Below, piece after piece: positions 40,399 to 49,237 of a stretch of 64,000 nt of DNA. The notes under the pieces are model-generated. The model made no database searches. It was not told the origin of the DNA and saw only the letters and a list, made by a program, of their open reading frames with translations. Position 1 is the first letter of the stretch, and every line of letters begins with the position of its first letter. The position numbers were made by a program, and so were the translations under genes. Source of the stretch: Saccharomycopsis fibuligera x Saccharomycopsis cf. fibuligera. Its lineage: Eukaryota; Ascomycota; Saccharomycetes; Ascoideales; Saccharomycopsidaceae. The DNA lies in contig CP012812.1 of NCBI GenBank assembly GCA_001936135.1, forward strand, positions 1,116,001-1,180,000. Reading direction: 5' to 3'.

Positions 40399-42129
40399 AT
40401 GGCGAACAAAAGAAGAGCAAAGAAGTACAAAGTCCCGTATAAGAAATATGGGCCGAATGGAATCATTTCGACAAAAGTATCGGCAAACGAATTCAAGCAA
40501 CAGAATAGCTCTTTTAGTAGTAGCAGCAGTTATTACAGATCAAGAAAAGATGAGGATGACGACCCTTTTTACACATACTCGTATGGCAGACTGAATCAAA
40601 CTGACAATCAAGATTACTATGGTTCTGAACGCTTTACGCACAAAAGACCAATTATTGGCGAAAAGGATTCATATACTACTGCCAAAGATCAGCCCATGCT
40701 ACTACCAGCCGAAATCTTTGAAATCATACTTAAACAATTAGCATATCCAGATGGTTTAAATTTAAAATTTTTTCTTGTATCAAAACTTTTTTACCAATTA
40801 TGCTTGAAGCTTCTTTATTGTGCACCTCGATTGAACTCCCGCAATTTTAATAAATTTGTTGATTCTATGACCAATCCATCATTAGTCAGCTACTTGAACT
40901 ATCAGATAACTGAAAAGTATTTCATTGAGAATTTTGAGAAAGGAGCAACCCATTCCCTCAGTATGAAACGAAATTTAAAATATTCAAAAACCCCATTAGT
41001 GAGGTCTCTTGATCTTGCAAATATTGTTCAAGCAGGTAAAAATTCCAACATCACCAAGATTTTAAGACGATGCTCACCATCTTTGACAGAAATCGTTGCA
41101 CCACAAACCAGTTTTGGGCTTACTTCACTCAGTATTTTGAAAATGTGTCAGAACTTGGTCATTTTGGATTTGTCTTTGGTCTCAGAAACCGTTAACTTGA
41201 TTGATTTGTTCAATTCTATAAAGGGCTTGGATTTCTTGAAAGTACTCAAATTCCCAAGGTCGTCAATAAATTGCAATCTTGAAAGTCAAGTGTTTGATGA
41301 AATTGATTCTCACGAAAAGGCATTTCAATGGCCGAAAAACCTACAGCATTTGAAAATTAGCGGTGGCATCACGAATGAGTTTTTAATGGATTTGAAATTT
41401 CCCAAAACGTTGAACACTTTAGAATTTCAATATTGCCCATTGCTCAACGACTATGCAATTTACTACTTACTTACAAAAGTGGGATATAATATAAGTTCAT
41501 TATCAATAATATACCCAATGCCAGGCTTGAAAGAAAACTCACTAGACTTGATTTTCAAGTATTGCCCATTTCTTGTCAACTTGGATATTTTCGTTGACTA
41601 TATTTCACAATGGTGTTTCACTGATGTAAATTTACCGTGGATAGTAAATGCCAAATATTTACCTGATTATAAGCCCGATACACATAGAGAAAACGTATTA
41701 TCAAGAGGTGGTGGTATAGGAAATAGCTGGCAGCGTGTGCCCAGCAAGTATAAATTTGATGATGATTTACCAGATGACGATTCATTAAAAGATCTCATTA
41801 TTTCAACCACAGTTAATCATTTTGGTGATTATGACGATGAAGATATTGAAATGAACGACAGTTTTGAGCAATATAGTAGCAAATATGAAGGTTTGTGCAG
41901 TTTAAGACAGTTGAGATCATTATATTTGGGGTCCTCGGGGACTTTAGGACAAGCAAATAAAATTCATCCTGATGATTTGATTATTGCGTTGGCTGAAAGT
42001 AGATTGCCTAATCTTAAATATTTGAATATCTCTAATAGGGTTGGCTGGAATGCTGGAGATGAAGCAATGACACAGTTGATTGATTTGTTTTCTGATTTGA
42101 ATGATGGTTCAGTTTATATGTGTCCGTGA
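40399..42129 (+). CDS. F-box and leucine-rich-repeat-like protein
   Basis: F-box proteins bring substrates to SCF ubiquitin ligases through Skp1. The F-box is at about residues 100-145: MLLPAEIFEIILKQLAYPDG then LNLKFFLVSKLFYQLCLKLL. Downstream leucine-rich segments follow: PLVRSLDLANIVQAGKNSNI, CQNLVILDLSLVSETVNLID, LQHLKISGGITNEFLMDLKF, NTLEFQYCPLLNDYAIYYLL and LRSLYLGSSGTLG, fitting irregular LRRs. The N-terminus is basic (MANKRRAKKYKVPYKKYG), perhaps nuclear. An acidic loop lies near 475-515. The ATG at 40399 is preferred; the frame extends upstream to 40357 only with a non-ATG start. The closest S. cerevisiae relative by layout may be YDR306C, which is not certain, so I give no symbol. 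Predicted length 576. Confidence 0.88.
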   Translation: MANKRRAKKYKVPYKKYGPNGIISTKVSANEFKQQNSSFSSSSSYYRSRKDEDDDPFYTYSYGRLNQTDNQDYYGSERFTHKRPIIGEKDSYTTAKDQPMLLPAEIFEIILKQLAYPDGLNLKFFLVSKLFYQLCLKLLYCAPRLNSRNFNKFVDSMTNPSLVSYLNYQITEKYFIENFEKGATHSLSMKRNLKYSKTPLVRSLDLANIVQAGKNSNITKILRRCSPSLTEIVAPQTSFGLTSLSILKMCQNLVILDLSLVSETVNLIDLFNSIKGLDFLKVLKFPRSSINCNLESQVFDEIDSHEKAFQWPKNLQHLKISGGITNEFLMDLKFPKTLNTLEFQYCPLLNDYAIYYLLTKVGYNISSLSIIYPMPGLKENSLDLIFKYCPFLVNLDIFVDYISQWCFTDVNLPWIVNAKYLPDYKPDTHRENVLSRGGGIGNSWQRVPSKYKFDDDLPDDDSLKDLIISTTVNHFGDYDDEDIEMNDSFEQYSSKYEGLCSLRQLRSLYLGSSGTLGQANKIHPDDLIIALAESRLPNLKYLNISNRVGWNAGDEAMTQLIDLFSDLNDGSVYMCP

Positions 42130-42945
42130 TTTTAATGATTTAGGTTTAGGTTTTGGTTTAAGTTTAGTTGATTTGATATTCTTCAAAATTTGTAGGAATA
42201 ATATTTCACTATGAAATAATAGCAATGGTTCAAAGCAAAATAGCTGCAAATATTGCAATTTATACTATAGCTATAGCACGGCACAATATTTTCATTGCTT
42301 GATGTGTTGTTACTGTTTATAAGGGACAAACAACACTTTATTCGAAGTTTTTTTTTTTTTTTTTTTTCACTTTTTTTTTTTGTGTTTGCATCGGCTACTG
42401 TGAAGGTTTTTGGCATAAGTAAATATATGCCAAAGTTAATATATAACTATCTTTTATTGAATTTTCATGGGTCTTTCAATTTCAATTTTAGCACTAAATT
42501 ACCTCAAGTCAGTCGGATAATCCATATGAAAGTCAATTTCTTGCAACATTCAGCTTATTGCTTTTCATTTTTTATGTACTTTCCATTTCTCTTACATCTT
42601 AACTGGGGAAAAATTATAAAAAAATGTTTATGTAGAACATAGTCTTACTATTGAATGCGTTAATATATGCTATTATACAATGTCAGGTATCTATAATGTA
42701 TGTGAATGAATGGAAACAAAAAGCAAAAAGTTAAACAAAAAGTCAACCAAAAAATTAAAACAGAAAACCAAAACCAAAACCAAAGCCGAAAAATAATGAA
42801 AAATTCATGAAAAGCTATTCCCTTTTAATTAGCGCAGAACCAGCAAAAGCGATGTCCAAAAAATCATATATCATATATCATATTTCATATATCATATTTC
42901 ATATATCATATATCATGTATCATGCATCAACGACAACCATAATGT
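42130..42945. other. Convergent 3' spacer between the F-box gene and the TPO5-like gene
   Basis: About 815 bp, AT-rich, with a T21 tract broken by CAC at about 42350-42379 and an AT-rich minisatellite near the right end. No gene is seen. Confidence 0.4.
42863..42928 (+). repeat. ATATCAT/ATTTCAT minisatellite
   Basis: About six short units, ATCATATATC and ATTTCATATATC-like, in tandem with slight length variation, ending 18 bp before the stop codon of the TPO5-like gene on the minus strand. It likely lies in that gene's 3' untranslated region. Confidence 0.8.
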
Positions 42946-44853
42946 TCATGGATTATCAGCTTCAGTTTTATCTTCATTTTCATTTTCATTTTCATCCTCA
43001 CTAATACTTTGAATTTCGAAATGGTCATGAGGCGCAGTTCCGGTCTCATTTTCAATATCTGGAGTATCCCCAAGCAACATAATATCGTTGTTCTCATCAT
43101 CATACTTACTTTGACTCAGAGAAGATAGACCAGTCGCATTATTCAAATTGATTTTGGATTCTGTTGCAGCGTGAGGCACAGCGCTGTTCTCTTCAAGCCT
43201 CGTATATACTGCATTTCCATTGTTACCGCTACCGCTATTAGTACTCATTTCAATACTGAAATTCTCATCAATTTCCGGTCCCTGGAAATGCTTTCGGCCA
43301 AAGACAAACCAAAGAATAGTGATGATAATTACCTCAATTACAAAAAGTGCGCTTGTGTAATTCATTGTCACTGAGTTGACTTTCATATCAATGGGGCACG
43401 AAAATATAAAAAGCATCAAGCAGCACCAAAGAACAGATATCACATTGAAAAGATACCCAAAAACTTTTTTTACTTTGAAAGGACTGCCTTTGAGTTTTCT
43501 TCTGCGATTGATTATTGATAAGCAAATAGGAACCAAATTAGAAATTGCAAGAGACACTACACTAGTGCCCATGAATGAGTATAACAAACTTGGCGAAATC
43601 AAGGTAAATAAGCCCATTAATGTTAGCCATCCGCCGGTTAAATAAATGGCATTATTTGGAATCTTGTTCAAGTTTGCATCAGAATCCACATGTGTCCATA
43701 GATGAGAATATGGTAACCCATCATCTCTAGCAATGGAGTATATGGATCTACTGCTGATGGTATAAATCCCAATACTACCAAAGAAGATAGTGCCGCATAG
43801 TAGTATTACAAACAAAATACTAATGATGAGTGATTTGGAACTAGCTCTGAATATGATCTCGATTGGCAAAATGTTAGCTTCAACGTCTAATAAAACATCT
43901 AGCTCCGGAGTGCATGCTAAAATTGGTAATATGAATATAATCCCCGTGATGCCAGCCACCAAGACTGCCATTACCATTCCCCTTGGAATTGTCTTTTCGG
44001 GAGTTTTCACCTCATCTGTCATTGACGGAATCACTCCATATCCTTGAAACGTGAATGCTGATTGCTGCATGCCAATTAAAAAGGCCAAGGCTCCTGGCCA
44101 GCCTGATCTTGGTCTTTCAAAAGTTGTAAGCACCGCTTTCAAATCATTAAATTTGTCGGAGAATATAAGTAGCAAAATATCAATAATTAGCACGGTGTAA
44201 ATTGTCCAGTGTATAGATACTTTGTTTATCGTGTCTAGGAAATTAGCACACTTGACATTGATTAAAAGACAAGTACCGACAAATAGCAAATATACAATCA
44301 AGGTTATGTATGAATGAGGATGATACGTTGTGTCAGCTATACCAAATATTGACAAGAAGAATTGTGCCCCAGAAAACATTATGGCTGTAGCCATGGTCAA
44401 ATTGCCAATGATGAGAAACCAGCCAACATACCAACTAGTCAAGCAATTGAAATTTTCTATACGTTTTACTCTCCTAGGTGCAAAAATATACGACCAATGA
44501 TACACGCCACCATTAGTAGGATATTTTCCGCTCATTTCACTCAAGGATGTGGTCACCATTAAGCTCAACAAGCACACGATAATCCATCCCCAGAAAATAG
44601 TAACCCCACCACCATTAATGAGGCCAACAATCATTGTGGTAGAGATGCCCAATGGCACGCTCATAACAGAGACGCTCAATCCTAATATGGAACTTACAGA
44701 GAGTTTCCGTGAAAGTTCTTGTTTATATTTGAAGTGCTCAATAGTCTCAATTCCACCATCTTCGTCATCTGAGTCATGGAATACATTGTGGATAAGCTCT
44801 CGTGGACCGGTAGGAAGTAAGGTTGAGGGGGGCACTTGGAGGACAGTTTGCAT
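42946..44853 (-). CDS. APC-superfamily transporter, Tpo5-like (polyamine) or GABA-permease type
   Basis: Amino acid/polyamine/choline-family carrier with about twelve spans. Beginning after HFKYKQELSRKLSVSSILGL, it has VPLGISTTMIVGLINGGGVT (span 1 loop), TSLSEMSGKYPTNGGVYHWS, LTSWYVGWFLIIGNLTMATA and IGMQQSAFTFQGYGVIPSMT followed by DEVKTPEKTIPRGMVMAVLV. The spacing and several words match my memory of S. cerevisiae Tpo5, a Golgi polyamine exporter, better than Uga4, but both are family members. The 635 residues fit Tpo5 (618). The C-terminal cytosolic tail is acidic and disordered (DIENETGTAPHDHFEIQ). It and the DHA1 carrier make two polyamine-linked transport genes in the window, 26 kb apart, which may be coincidence. 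Confidence 0.85.
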   Translation of the reverse strand: MQTVLQVPPSTLLPTGPRELIHNVFHDSDDEDGGIETIEHFKYKQELSRKLSVSSILGLSVSVMSVPLGISTTMIVGLINGGGVTIFWGWIIVCLLSLMVTTSLSEMSGKYPTNGGVYHWSYIFAPRRVKRIENFNCLTSWYVGWFLIIGNLTMATAIMFSGAQFFLSIFGIADTTYHPHSYITLIVYLLFVGTCLLINVKCANFLDTINKVSIHWTIYTVLIIDILLLIFSDKFNDLKAVLTTFERPRSGWPGALAFLIGMQQSAFTFQGYGVIPSMTDEVKTPEKTIPRGMVMAVLVAGITGIIFILPILACTPELDVLLDVEANILPIEIIFRASSKSLIISILFVILLCGTIFFGSIGIYTISSRSIYSIARDDGLPYSHLWTHVDSDANLNKIPNNAIYLTGGWLTLMGLFTLISPSLLYSFMGTSVVSLAISNLVPICLSIINRRRKLKGSPFKVKKVFGYLFNVISVLWCCLMLFIFSCPIDMKVNSVTMNYTSALFVIEVIIITILWFVFGRKHFQGPEIDENFSIEMSTNSGSGNNGNAVYTRLEENSAVPHAATESKINLNNATGLSSLSQSKYDDENNDIMLLGDTPDIENETGTAPHDHFEIQSISEDENENENEDKTEADNP

Positions 44854-45039
44854 AATAGAAGACTTTGCTTGTCTTCCTTTTTTTGGTCTGCTGTGTCAAC
44901 TTGTTATTTTTTATGGGTTAGCTCGGAGATTCTTTGGAAACGGGCTTCTATATATCCCTCATATAATCTTGTTATTACAAGGCCTTGGTGCTGCGGTGCG
45001 TAGACGTCTCCGGCTGAATTGATTTTCAAAACTGTGTCA

Positions 45040-45061
45040 TTTTTTTTTTTTTTTTTTTTTT
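45040..45061 (+). repeat. T22 homopolymer
   Basis: Poly(dA:dT) tract about 190 bp upstream of the TPO5-like start codon, of the kind that excludes nucleosomes in yeast promoters. Confidence 0.8.
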
Positions 45062-45247
45062 AATTTTTTTTCCCTTTGCGTTTTCCGTCTTTCATATCTC
45101 TGAGATTGCGCACGGTCCTATAGGAGGAGAGCAGCTGCAGAGTACCAGTAATTATTGTAAATTCAATAATCTTTCAAAATAACATTAAGAACAAAAATTA
45201 CATTTAAGGTTACAATGTATGATAAGATAATATAGCATGCATACCTG

Positions 45248-45276
45248 CATACATACATACATACATACATACATAC
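45248..45276 (+). repeat. (CATA)7 microsatellite
   Basis: Seven uninterrupted CATA units plus a partial one between the TPO5-like promoter and the SWI3 3' end. Confidence 0.9.
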
Positions 45277-45482
45277 GTAAACGCATAACGAAATCATGGC
45301 CAAAGGAATCTCATCACAAAGCAAAAAATACTGAACAGAAACAAATCAACAAGCGTTTAACTAGACATTGGAAAGAATGAAAAAACAAAAAAAACAAAAA
45401 AAAAAAACAGCAGTATTAGTAAAAAAAAAAAAAAAAAACAGAAAGGAAAGGGTGACCAGGTTTAATGGAAATAGAAAGACAT

Positions 45483-48400
45483 TTAACCAGCCCAGAATTT
45501 ATACAAATGAGGGGCTTCCGTACTAATAGGTTTTATATCTTCTGCTTCTTCACTATTTGCCTTGGTAGCTTCCCCATCAGCAACAGTAGCTGCACCATTC
45601 AGTGATTCATTATTGAATAAAGAATATTTGGAAGATGTTTTAAGCAAAGTATTGGACTCAAGTAACAATGCTTCAATTCTCAGTAATTTGTCATGCAACT
45701 GCTTGCTGCTTATTCCGATATCACCATTCTGTTGTTGTTGTTGCTGTTGATCTTGTAATTTCTCTTCACCATTTGGAATCACACCATTAGCAGCAGTGGA
45801 CAATGGAGCTTCCTGCTTAATGTTTTTTATTATGTCTGTCAACTCACCATAAGTAGTTTGAAAATTATTTTGTATGCTTCTTTGCAACTTACTGAAGCTA
45901 AGTCTTTCCAAAAGAATTTCTTCCTGCAATGAAGCCAAGGTTTTTTTTTGTAATTCGAGATCTAGTTCCCCTGCTGTAAGTCTGTTGAGCTTCAAGTCGA
46001 CTTTATCCAATTGCTGGTTAATCAATACAGAAACTAGTTGATTCAATTGTTTCTCTTCATACTTGGAAAACAAATATGACCTGCCAGCCATCGAGGCTAT
46101 AGCTGTGGTAATACCTCTCTTGAGACTTTCGTTTGATGATAATGGCGCTTTATCTTCGGAACCATGCTTCGGTACCGTAAGTTCAAGAGCAGATGTATCT
46201 TCTTCATCTTTCATCTCCACGTCTTCTTTCCCAGTGTTGTTGTTTCCATCCTTAGCCGCCTGATCTGCAGATTCTGGTTTACTGTCAGTTTCCTGCTGCT
46301 CTGCAGACAGGCCATTCTGCTTTTCTTGCTCAGTTATTTCATCCTTAAGTTTTTGTAAATATTTTTCATCAATTTTTCTGATAGCTCTATCGGCAGATTC
46401 AGCAACAACTTCCTTATCCACTAAACTTGTCAAAAATGCTATAGTTGATATCACTGGATTATCTGCTTTGGAGTATGGGAAATTAGGAGCAAATTTCAAA
46501 GGTCCTAACAGATCTTTTCCATCTTTCTCCAACAGCTCCAAGAATGAATCTTCAATAGGCAATTGAAGGAATCTAGCAATACATTGTTCTGGTGTCTTGG
46601 TACCCACAAAAGATGCAATAGCATACCAATCAAGTTTACTATCATCTGTAGTGCTAGATTCAGACTGGTTATCCTGAAGTGCAACCAAAAGCTTCTTGAG
46701 CTCTAATGATGACCAATCTGAATTATAGTCGCTCTTCAAAATTTTTTGTCTTTTTTGTGGCTTACTAGCATCTCCATTAGTTTGCGACTTATCCAAAGTT
46801 TTCTTATCTGCATCTCCATTTGCTGCCTCTGGATCTTGTTTATGCTCAACACCAACGAGCTCCTTTATCTTTTTGACTTTATCTTTCTCCGAAGGTAATG
46901 TATAGCTTTCAAAAGGAAACAAACCCCGTGGATAGTCGTAACTTATTTTTGGATTAGCAATCTGAGGGGGCTCAACGTTATAAACTTTATGTTCAGCATT
47001 AACCTGGTAGTTGATTATGCCCCATTTGTTCAAAAATCTATGAATTCTCAATAATGCACCAACATCACCGGCCAAATTTCGTCTAACTGCAGTCAAAGTC
47101 AAGTATTCATTAGGATTAAGCCTATAAGTATTGACCATAAAATTTCTGTAATTAAAGTAAATGAGAGGAGTTTTCGATTTGTTTGACAGATTGAAGAACT
47201 CAGGCAACGAGCGTATTTCTATAGCGTTGATTTTTTTCTGTGAAAACCATGATGCATATGATGGAAGAACAATTTTATGCAATTGTGGAATGCTGCTGAT
47301 ATCTTGCTCCTTGCTTTCGTTTTCATCAATCCCTTTGTGTACCGCCTTGGTGGCATTTTCACTTAATTCTGATTTGGCTTCTTGTTTTTCTTCACCATTG
47401 GCAGCATCTTTATCAACCTCAATGGTGGCGTCTTTTTGTTCACTTGGAGTCGCGACAGCCGGAGGAGGAGAAGCAGGAGGAGCCGCAGATTTTGTATCAG
47501 CTTCCACAAGCTTTGCCGGTTCAGAAGGTTTGACTTCATCATCTTTGGCTACCGCTTCAAAATTGTAATCTTTTAGAGCAATATTTTCATCATTGGTTTT
47601 TTCTTTCTCTCTTTTATTCTCTTCCGTAGATATAACATCTTTCATGACTGCATCTTCAGATTGCTGTTCGACTGCCGATACACCAGGCTGTGCAGGTTGC
47701 TGCTCAGTTTCTAATTTTTGTTGTGTTTCTGGTTTTTGTTCCTGTTTGACAGCATCTTGCAATGCAGCAGTGGAAGTTTCTCTTCCCAACAACTCACTTG
47801 AAATTTGTGCTTCAGGGGCTTTAGCATCCGGCTCCACAATACCTGTCTGCTGATCAGGTATAAAGACCTCTGAGGTACTAGAAGCACCACCAGTTTCTGA
47901 TACCATATTATCAGAATCAACAGGCCTTTCTGCAGTTTTTGTGTGACGCGGACTCGTTTCATCTGCCTCGCCAAGAGAGGGCTTTTGCTCAGTGTTCTGT
48001 GCATCACCGCTCAATTGCTCCTTTTCATCCTTCTCTTTTTCAGGTTCTTTATTAACATCATTATTATCACCGTCAATGACACTTTCTTTCAGGTCTTGGC
48101 TTGTACTATTTTCAGGATTTTGCTTGCTGTCAGCTTCATGCTTGCTGTCAGCTTCATTATTGTGTATGTCATCATTAATTGGTGGTGGTGTTTCTGTTTG
48201 TTTTTCTCGTGTTTCTAATTGTACATTGTTAACATTGTTAGTATCATTTGATACCAGAGTCTCAGACACAGGGATTTCAGTCAATACTTCATTTTGGATT
48301 CCAGCCTGGTTTCCAATAGATTCTCCAGTTAACGGGCCACTTGGCTGAGTTGAACCATCCTCATCAACGGTATTCAACCCCGCTGGCTGCGACTGATCAG

Positions 48401-48536
48401 CTCCAGGTGATGGCTGGTTGGCTGGACGCTGTGGTGAAGTAGCAGTGTTGGCATTCGAGTTGGAACTGACCTCTGTGTTGTCGACAATTGCAGATTGCTG
48501 CTCTGCAGCATCACCGGAAACATTATGGTCACTCAT
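45483..48536 (-). CDS. SWI3: Swi3, SWI/SNF chromatin-remodelling subunit
   Basis: Scaffold subunit of the SWI/SNF complex in the nucleus. The first 410 or so residues are acidic and disordered, as in S. cerevisiae Swi3. The SWIRM domain lies at about 415-515 (IPQLHKIVLPSYASWFSQKK, SLPEFFNLSNKSKTPLIYFN, NTYRLNPNEYLTLTAVRRNL), followed by the family-typical PRGLFPFESY. A SANT domain is at about 603-660 (YNSDWSSLELKKLLVALQ, TPEQCIARFLQLPIEDSFL). A leucine-zipper coiled coil follows at about 825-895 (LNQLVSVLINQQLDKVDLKL). The C-terminus EDIKPISTEAPHLYKFWAG matches the end of S. cerevisiae Swi3, which separates it from the paralogue Rsc8. At 1017 residues it is longer than the 825 of S. cerevisiae, mainly in the N-terminus. 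Codon 450 is CTG (plus 47187-47189), probably Ser. Confidence 0.95.
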   Translation of the reverse strand: MSDHNVSGDAAEQQSAIVDNTEVSSNSNANTATSPQRPANQPSPGADQSQPAGLNTVDEDGSTQPSGPLTGESIGNQAGIQNEVLTEIPVSETLVSNDTNNVNNVQLETREKQTETPPPINDDIHNNEADSKHEADSKQNPENSTSQDLKESVIDGDNNDVNKEPEKEKDEKEQLSGDAQNTEQKPSLGEADETSPRHTKTAERPVDSDNMVSETGGASSTSEVFIPDQQTGIVEPDAKAPEAQISSELLGRETSTAALQDAVKQEQKPETQQKLETEQQPAQPGVSAVEQQSEDAVMKDVISTEENKREKEKTNDENIALKDYNFEAVAKDDEVKPSEPAKLVEADTKSAAPPASPPPAVATPSEQKDATIEVDKDAANGEEKQEAKSELSENATKAVHKGIDENESKEQDISSIPQLHKIVLPSYASWFSQKKINAIEIRSLPEFFNLSNKSKTPLIYFNYRNFMVNTYRLNPNEYLTLTAVRRNLAGDVGALLRIHRFLNKWGIINYQVNAEHKVYNVEPPQIANPKISYDYPRGLFPFESYTLPSEKDKVKKIKELVGVEHKQDPEAANGDADKKTLDKSQTNGDASKPQKRQKILKSDYNSDWSSLELKKLLVALQDNQSESSTTDDSKLDWYAIASFVGTKTPEQCIARFLQLPIEDSFLELLEKDGKDLLGPLKFAPNFPYSKADNPVISTIAFLTSLVDKEVVAESADRAIRKIDEKYLQKLKDEITEQEKQNGLSAEQQETDSKPESADQAAKDGNNNTGKEDVEMKDEEDTSALELTVPKHGSEDKAPLSSNESLKRGITTAIASMAGRSYLFSKYEEKQLNQLVSVLINQQLDKVDLKLNRLTAGELDLELQKKTLASLQEEILLERLSFSKLQRSIQNNFQTTYGELTDIIKNIKQEAPLSTAANGVIPNGEEKLQDQQQQQQQNGDIGISSKQLHDKLLRIEALLLESNTLLKTSSKYSLFNNESLNGAATVADGEATKANSEEAEDIKPISTEAPHLYKFWAG

Positions 48537-49237
48537 AGTGGTAAGTTAGCTCCTATAAGGGGACGTGAAGACGCGCTGTCAGAGTTGGTGGTCGACAGAT
48601 GACAATTACTGGTAGATTGGATTTCAGATAGCCAGCTACAAGCCCTCTGGCCAAATAACAGTGCTGGAGCGCGACTATTTTATTTTTATTTTTTATTTTT
48701 GTTTTGAGAAAGACAAAAATCCGAAGAAGAAAAAGGTGTCTGGCGGGTAACATCAAGCACACACACACACAACTTCAGCATCGTCGCTCAGTGTCAAAGA
48801 GGACAAAAAGAAGAGACAACTACCTATTGGTGTAGTGTTTCATAGATGTCTAATGGAAACAGCTACGTTACAACCAACTCATGTTTCGCAGCGAGTACCA
48901 AACTTTGACAACTGCCAGGAAAAGACGCGTCTTTTTATGTTATTATGCAAGGACCAGCTGATTGCACATACGAATACAGGTCATTGCATAACGATATAAC
49001 ATTTTTAAGCAATGTAGATCTGGTCCTGTTCCAAATTCGGGTACAACTGGTGGCTGATTTTTTTTTTTTTTTTTTTACAAGGGAAACTAATTCTCTGAAA
49101 CTTCCATATGGTTTCAAAATGTGAGCCCAGGAATACAGTCACTATGGATAACTATTGTAAACATATCCATAGTATTTTCAAGGTTAGTGGGGATTTTATA
49201 TCCATAAATACGGTTAAAATTATACATGGTGATGGTG
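48537..49237. other. Spacer between SEN1 and SWI3
   Basis: About 700 bp forming the SWI3 promoter (a (CA)6 run at about 48761-48772, T/A-rich at 48674-48715) and the SEN1 3' flank with a T18 tract near 49059-49076. No gene is recognised. Confidence 0.45.

Larger units (their letters stand above)
44854..45482. other. Spacer between the TPO5-like gene and SWI3 with several simple repeats
   Basis: About 630 bp: the promoter of the transporter on the left and the SWI3 3' flank on the right. It holds a T22 run (45040-45061), a (CATA)7 array (45248-45276) and an A18 run (45421-45438). No gene is recognised. Confidence 0.5.

Noticed and set aside
44549-45022. 157-codon plus-strand frame over the transporter N-terminus and promoter
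   Set aside because: Mostly antisense to the well-supported transporter gene and without family resemblance.
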